This document shows, one piece after another, positions 62,645 through 64,000 of a stretch of DNA of 64,000 bases. Position numbers and translations under genes: made by a program. The DNA is from Ruminococcus sp. (GTDB taxonomy: Bacteria > Bacillota > Clostridia > Oscillospirales > Ruminococcaceae). The stretch lies in the NCBI GenBank assembly GCA_021199375.1, contig JAJQIB010000039.1, positions 32,086 through 96,085 of the forward strand. Reading direction: 5' to 3'. Every line of letters starts with the position of its first letter. Within the stretch, counting starts at the first letter, position 1. Under the pieces are notes generated by a model. That model searched no databases. It was given only the letters and a program-made list of their open reading frames with translations, and was not told the origin of the DNA.

Positions 62645-63394
62645 TCAACTAGAAGCAATTTTATCCTCAACTCTAAGAGCAATAAAATCCGCAAAGACCA
62701 GCAAGAACTCACCGTTAGTTGGTATGCGTGTACTGCTAGCATAGAATGGACCAAAGTACTTTGTTCTAACCTTATCATCAGTCATCTCCCATGAACACTG
62801 TATTGCGTTTATTATGCAACGAGATACATTGCTGCTGTTAGTATTAAACCTTTCAGCTACATATGGATAAATGACATTGGTTAGATTGTCTTCTCTATTT
62901 AATTCTCCCATACAGATTGACAGAACTATTTCCTTTATATACAATGCTCCTTTATAATTGGATGTCATTCCTAGCTCAAGCAATGCTTCACGTATTGCTT
63001 TTTCGGCTATACTCCTTTGCTCCATCTTGCTTATCTGCTTTTCATTATCATTTTGAGATATATCAAACCATATATCAAATGCAGTCAATTCGTAGGTATT
63101 AAACATAACTGTTTTTGCGTGTAAATTACTTGGAAAATCAATTTGTGTGTCATCCTTAGAAACAACATATATCTTAGGCGGATTATCAAACGTTGATACT
63201 TTATCCAAAAAGAGATGAAAATCATCTATGATAGTATCAAAAACGAGAGCTGTAGGCTTATTAGAAAACGTATAAGCTAGTAGCTTTAATAAGGATTTGT
63301 CAAATGTGCAGGTCTCAGCACCTAAGCTTTTAAAAGCCGGAACATATGGGCTTTTGCGTTCATCAGTAATTATTACTATTAGTTTCTCGATCAT
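62645..63394 (-). CDS. Spo0A-like response regulator with degenerate receiver
   Basis: 249 residues. The C-terminal third matches Spo0A's DNA-binding domain: YPYVAERFNTNSSNVSRCI and PTNGEFLLVFADF. The N-terminal part looks like a receiver with an Asp in ALVFDTIID, but the acidic pocket and the conserved Lys of the beta-5 strand are not evident. It is therefore probably a paralogue of, not the master, Spo0A; it might bind 0A-like boxes without normal phosphorylation. ATG at 63394 after GAGGAG. Confidence 0.78.
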   Translation of the reverse strand: MIEKLIVIITDERKSPYVPAFKSLGAETCTFDKSLLKLLAYTFSNKPTALVFDTIIDDFHLFLDKVSTFDNPPKIYVVSKDDTQIDFPSNLHAKTVMFNTYELTAFDIWFDISQNDNEKQISKMEQRSIAEKAIREALLELGMTSNYKGALYIKEIVLSICMGELNREDNLTNVIYPYVAERFNTNSSNVSRCIINAIQCSWEMTDDKVRTKYFGPFYASSTRIPTNGEFLLVFADFIALRVEDKIASS

Positions 63395-63427
63395 TTTAAA
63401 TCTCTCCTCAAGACATTATTCAAGCAT

Positions 63428-63446
63428 GCACAAATTAGCACAAATT
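63428..63446. repeat. Direct repeat GCACAAATT (two copies, 10-bp period)
   Basis: 63428-63436 and 63438-63446, between the promoter and the Spo0A-like gene; one helical turn apart, which suits a dimeric regulator. Confidence 0.5.
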
Positions 63447-63455
63447 GCATCAATT

Positions 63456-63484
63456 ATTATATCAGCAATATTATGAAAAATCAA
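63456..63484 (-). promoter_or_regulatory. SigmaA promoter of the Spo0A-like gene
   Basis: Minus strand TTGATT (63484-63479), 17-bp spacer, TATAAT (63461-63456). Confidence 0.78.
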
Positions 63485-63641
63485 GTGCTTCGCTTAAATT
63501 TCTGATAATAAATCAATTTATATCAATATTTTCGCTCGTTTTTGTTAAATTTCAACAAAGGATTTGTGAGATTGTGTAATCTGTTTTTTAGTCAGATGAC
63601 AGATTTTGGTTGAAAGGACAAGGTTAAGAAAAATAGGTTGA

Positions 63642-63670
63642 CAAGCTTATCAGAAAATGCTACAATAATA
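63642..63670 (+). promoter_or_regulatory. Strong outward sigmaA promoter
   Basis: TTGACA (about 63642-63647), 17-bp spacer, TACAAT (about 63665-63670). Drives at least 320 nt of untranslated sequence to the window end. Confidence 0.78.
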
Positions 63671-64000
63671 TCTGGAATTATTTTGTTCTTACGCATGAAT
63701 ATTATTGGTAAAAGCTACCCAAAGAGCTCATGAAATTACAAATTTAGAGCAAGCTATACGATTGCAAAAGATCACCCGAGCTTAAGTAAGGAAAATATGA
63801 GCCTCACTTCAAATGCGTAATTTTGTGATGACTCTTTATATTACTAAAATTTAAAATTTGGTATTTTTAAAAACTTATTAAAATCAAATTGTAAAATGTG
63901 CCTTAATATACTAGTCAAATCCCCCAAAAAGCGAACAAGAAAAGCATAAAATTTTGTTAAAAGCACAGAAAATCGAAGCGACCCCTTGATTTTTAGAGAT

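Larger units (their letters stand above)
63395..64000. other. Gene-free right end of the window
   Basis: About 600 bp with no ORF of plausible length. It holds the minus-strand promoter of the Spo0A-like gene and a strong + strand promoter. The sequence after about 63678 may be an RNA gene or the leader of a gene outside the window; I recognise no RNA family. Confidence 0.7.

Noticed and set aside
62568-62744. 58-residue + strand ORF overlapping the 3' end of the Spo0A-like gene
   Set aside because: No ribosome site; half of it is antisense to a well-supported gene.
1-64000. tRNA/rRNA genes, CRISPR arrays, insertion sequences
   Set aside because: No T-loop-like motifs in cloverleaf context, no regular repeat-spacer arrays and no transposase ORFs were recognised.

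Overview
The window is a low-GC (roughly 35-38 % by eye) bacterial chromosome segment from a spore-forming Firmicute. The sporulation genes (spoVM, spmA, spmB, a Spo0A-type regulator, an M50 protease of SpoIVFB type) and gut-anaerobe features (DUF3793/flavodoxin locus, subtype-B tannase, nitroreductases, dockerin-free secreted C39-like peptidases) suggest an Oscillospiraceae/Ruminococcaceae-like Clostridia member; this placement is inference. No tRNA, rRNA, CRISPR array or intact insertion sequence was recognised.

Layout. 1-2.2 kb: 3' part of glmS and a HAD phosphatase. 2.2-15.4 kb: a long + strand housekeeping run (yicC, remA, gmk, rpoZ, priA, def, fmt, rsmB, rlmN, stp, prkC, rsgA, thiN) followed by the tiny spoVM gene. 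This is the classic Bacillus order, but coaBC and rpe are absent. 15.4-19 kb: SpoIVFB-like protease, MFS transporter, nrdR and a tyrosine recombinase whose leader carries a perfect 12-6-12 palindrome. 19-30 kb is accessory: a decayed-duplication lipoprotein, a secreted papain-like peptidase, a Spo0A C-terminal fragment, a large tannase-like lipoprotein with an Asp-rich insert, a DUF2325-DUF3793-flavodoxin locus with two identical-arm operators, an FN3/C39-like secreted protein, two tandem divergent sirtuins lacking the catalytic His, and two nitroreductases.

30-36.5 kb: an ABC exporter with one frameshifted ATPase, controlled by a divergent TetR gene, then a phosphoesterase-mnmA pair and a phosphoribosyltransferase. 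36.5-40.5 kb: a copper operon (tcdA-csoR-copA-copZ) with a CsoR-type operator inside its promoter. 40.6-46 kb: subtype-B tannase, clpX, clpP, tig and a phosphoesterase. 46-56 kb: DUF1540 peptide, thrC, the rplS-lepB-rbgA-rnhB-yraN cluster, and nrnA-radA-radical SAM-DUF2344. 56-64 kb: ppk, a 49-residue membrane peptide, a membrane-anchored C39-like protein, an AbrB-type regulator, spmAB, a small Ig-like protein, a Spo0A-like regulator, and about 600 bp of non-coding sequence with a strong outward promoter.

Many promoters with consensus-like -35/-10 boxes and 16-18 bp spacers could be read directly, as could several hairpin/T-tract terminators. They define most transcription units given below. 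Gene starts were moved from the ORF track where a Shine-Dalgarno sequence and family N-terminus favoured a downstream codon.
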